DNA of 62,000 nt from Gnetum montanum. Its lineage: Eukaryota; Streptophyta; Gnetopsida; Gnetales; Gnetaceae. The stretch covers positions 532,792 to 594,791 of the forward strand of contig MNCI01019108.1 in NCBI GenBank assembly GCA_015680685.1. Reading direction: 5' to 3'. The notes below the pieces were generated by a model. That model was not told where the DNA came from and did not search any database. It saw nothing but the letters and a program-made list of their open reading frames with translations. The translations under genes and the position numbers were made by a program. Position 1 is the first letter of the stretch. Every line of letters starts with the position of its first letter. Below are positions 59,561-62,000 of the stretch, one piece after another.

Positions 59561-59599
59561 CTAACACCTCTAAATAAGCAAGCTATATTTTTTGGATCT

Positions 59600-61070
59600 C
59601 CCCTCCTCCTCCCCCCCCCCTAAACTTAGTAATGGGGGAGATGGTCATCCTAGCTAACACCTTATGAGGACTAACCCATTTTCACCTTTTTCTTTTATAG
59701 CATTCTTCATATGTTTTCATTTTTTTAACTATTTTATCAATTAATTTATATATTTTTCCTTTTCTTTTATCTTCCTTTTTTGTATTTTGACTTGTGTTAT
59801 AGGAAATCTTTGACTTTCCCACTACTATTATTAAGTCTGGAAGCTATTTAATGTAGTTATTAATGTTATCATTGATTTGCTAAATGGCCAAATTTTTGTC
59901 TTTGGATTATGGCCTCTATTAACAATTTTTTAATTTTCTCAAGGTAGCAAGTAGTGGGACCACAACAATCATCCATTCCATCCATTCTACAGAGGATCTA
60001 CATCTTGGAAGCATGAGGTCCTTTCAATTGAAACTAAAAGTAACCAATGATCTAGCTACTTGATAGACTCAAAATAGACCAAACAGGAATGAAAAAGGGT
60101 GTGACTTTAAGGGGATTTGTTGTATTCTCTTCCAATCTTCTTTCCTAAGTTTTATGGTTCTTCTACATTGGTATCTCACCACTCCTACTATTGATCATTA
60201 AAATAATTATGTGTTTTCATGATGTTATTCCCATGAAAAAAAAAAAGAACACGAGAATTCAAAGCACATCCCTTAGACATAATAATGGGCTACAAGCATT
60301 AGTTATGGGGCTAGAAAGACATGTTACACATGCCTGAAGGAATCCCTCTAACTAAGGCCCTTTCTATCTTCGTTCTTCTCTTTTCCCCTTCTCTTGGATT
60401 AGAGGTTGTCCTTTGGAAATTTTCATGAACTCTTGATGGTCGATGGACTAGAATATTACAATGTAAAGTTACTGAAAGTGGATGGACTTGGTCTCAATTG
60501 AGGATGGGATAGTATCAAATCATCTTAATCACACACTTTGTAAGGACTTCATGTGACTTGAATAATAATCTCTTACCATTCTCTCTTTATCATCATTATT
60601 AACCCATGATACACCACTTCACTACCTTATATCATGATTACTTAATGCATTTGTTGTAAGGATCCTAGAATCCTACAACATTAATCCCATTAGATATAAG
60701 TTTTAACTTGAAATGACCATTAATCATCCTTAGTGCTTACGAACTCCTTGGGATGAGGGCATTAGGGACAAATGCCTACTTTGGGAATGACCCACTTGCA
60801 TTCCTTTTGGCCTCCCTTAAGTTAAAATTCCTATCCATCGGTCATGTACACAATCAATCCCATCAACTTGCATTTGAACATCCAGATTTGCTTAATTTGG
60901 ACACTTTAAATTCCTCCAAATATGTTTGAATCCTTTTCCTCAAGCATATGTAACCCTCTTCTATGTTTCTTCCATCATTCTACATCTTTCTAGCTTTCAT
61001 TGGGCTCTTGTTTCATCCCAAAGCTTGCTAAAATTCCTCATTTTCCAAATGCAAAGTTAGCTAAGAATAA
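59600..61070 (+). other. Post-integrase non-coding region of element E
   Basis: No gene seen. AACTTAGTAATGGGGGAGAT at 59619-59640 matches the gag end of B and C. Poly-C run at 59609-59620 and T-rich tract 59680-59790. The layout equals the gag-aORF spacer of A/B/C. Confidence 0.55.
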
Positions 61071-61073
61071 ATG

Positions 61074-61340
61074 CATCAATGCATCTCCATCGACGTACTT
61101 GGATGAGTCAACATAGTCTTGTCAATGCATCCTCGCTGACACATCACAAAAAATAGTATAGATACACATGATACTTTAGTCATTTTTGCATCATTTTTCA
61201 AAGAAGCGAGATAATTTTTTGCCATTTTTTAGAGCCCAAGAATCTTTCAAGTGCCATAACTCTTAAACCATTAACCCATTTTCATCCTTTCTTTGATTCT
61301 TATGATACCAAAGGTAAGCTCTACATTGTGGGGGACACAA
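61074..61340 (+). promoter_or_regulatory. Internal promoter-like motif and PPT-like tract of element E
   Basis: CATCAATGCATCTCCATC (61074-61091) repeats the U3 motif of this element's own LTR at 43477-43494; over 24 bases 19 match and all five differences are transitions. TATAGATA at 61157-61164 occupies the TATA position. TTGTGGGGGACACAA (61326-61340) is the PPT-like tract. So E has its own LTR-derived motif inside, not the GATATCGCG motif of A/B/C. Confidence 0.55.
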
Positions 61341-61405
61341 AAATTTAGTTTCTTGTAGAAAATGTTTAACTCTCTATGGTAAACCTATTAAAATCAGCAT
61401 AGGCC

Positions 61406-62000
61406 AAGGCCAAGCACACATACTTCAAGATCATGGCCTACCACCTAAATCCAACGATGAGGCCCACCAAGGTGATAGCCATCTCCGCCCAAGCATGAGC
61501 TACTTTAAGCAAGAAATTCCTGGTTAGTCTTCCCTAGCTCATTTTCCTAAAAATACAAAAACATTTCAAGAAAAATAAGAAGGACTATAAGACCCTCCCC
61601 TTTTCATGCCTCATCCACAAACTCTACAAAAGAGGAGAAATATCTCACTATACCAATGACATGGTCTACCATGCTCTTGCCACATCATGATAGGAAATGA
61701 TGAAAGATAAGGCAATAGCCAAGTTGTAAGAAGAGGAGCAACCACCACTACTACCTAAAGCTCTAGAAACTACATCGAAGGCATGTGAAACTACTGAATA
61801 ATTAAAAAAACTTCAAGAGTAGTAGCAACAAAGTTTGCAAGTGGTGGAAAACCTTCTTTCTACCATCCATTCATGAGCCCCTTGAACAAGGTTGTAAGGA
61901 CCATCAGTTGGCTGGACAATGAGACTACTCTACTATTCTTAGGAGCCTCCACCTCTGGGCATTGTTTGAGACTTCATTTCATCTTCAACTATCTTACAAG
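61406..62000 (+). pseudogene. aORF of element E, partial
   Basis: In one frame: HTYFKIMAYHLNPTMRP, KVIAISAQA, TLPFSCLIHKLYKRGEI, SHYTNDMVYHALATS. These align with VYFKIGTYHLFPTKGL, RISTYAARG, ALPFPCLIRKLCRRAGI and RGYTNDVLRKAQNAS of element C. Stops interrupt. About 210 N-terminal codons and the leader appear deleted. The frame goes on past the window. It shows that aORF also belongs to a pol-bearing element, downstream of integrase. Confidence 0.75.

Larger units (their letters stand above)
43437..62000 (+). mobile_element. Element E: Athila-like Gypsy element with pol and aORF, 3' end outside the window
   Basis: Its 5' LTR is 43437-44259 plus 53169-53219, split by element C. The order then is PBS (53221-53238), gag 53378-55320, protease about 56060-56330, RT 56870-57660, RNase H 57770-58290, integrase 58440-59560, non-coding region, promoter-like motif, PPT-like tract 61327-61340, aORF from 61406. 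The 3' LTR has not been reached at 62000. All frames carry many transitions and stops, so it is old. It shows the complete arrangement from which A/B/C lack pol. Confidence 0.85.

Noticed and set aside
1-62000. Ordinary cellular genes, tRNA, rRNA or microRNA genes
   Set aside because: No exon-intron structure with known protein homology, no cloverleaf with A/B boxes and no rRNA motif was found by eye. Absence is not proven.

Overview
This window is plant nuclear DNA made almost wholly of nested LTR retrotransposons. Evidence for a plant is the Ty3/Gypsy (Athila-like) and Ty1/Copia coding remnants, primer-binding sites (PBS) matching plant tRNA-Asp, and 5-bp target-site duplications (TSDs). 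I see no bacterial-style gene and no convincing single-copy cellular gene. The species cannot be named from this sequence. Coding-looking stretches are mostly retroelement relics with many C-to-T/G-to-A stop codons.

Layout, with my labels: element A (+), 1-5464, 5' end outside the window; 5465-6490 and 14662-15000, degenerate host DNA; element B (-), 6491-14661, TSD ACTTC; element I, a solo Copia LTR, 15001-16232, TSD CATCC; 16238-18900, mostly unassigned; element G (-), an old Copia element visible at about 18.9-21.57 kb and 37.69-39.91 kb, interrupted by Copia element F (-, 21572-37689), itself interrupted by Gypsy element D (-, 23864-34077); element H, a solo LTR of the A/B/C group, 38885-39717, TSD AGTAT and a run of 317 Ns; 39910-43436, AT-rich with one decayed coiled-coil frame; element E (+), 43437 to beyond 62000, whose 5' LTR is split by element C (-, 44260-53163, TSD CTAGG).

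The main result is the A/B/C family. B and C have both LTRs, perfect TSDs, a tRNA-Asp PBS and a gag gene, but no protease, reverse transcriptase, RNase H or integrase. Instead a long second reading frame (here 'aORF', 929 codons in A and in C) follows gag after about 2 kb of non-coding DNA. It has a globular domain resembling plant 'putative transposon protein' domains and a long coiled coil. Ahead of aORF lie, in order, a copy of the LTR promoter module (GATATC/CGCG palindromes plus TATAAATA), a second polypurine tract (PPT)-like sequence, a branch-point-like motif and a TTGCAG acceptor touching the ATG. Elements D and E, which have decayed pol, keep parts of the same block. aORF therefore looks like an old post-integrase accessory gene with its own promoter, and A/B/C look like pol-less derivatives that presumably depend on pol from relatives such as D or E.

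All functional statements are inferences from sequence. Coordinates of decayed domains are approximate.
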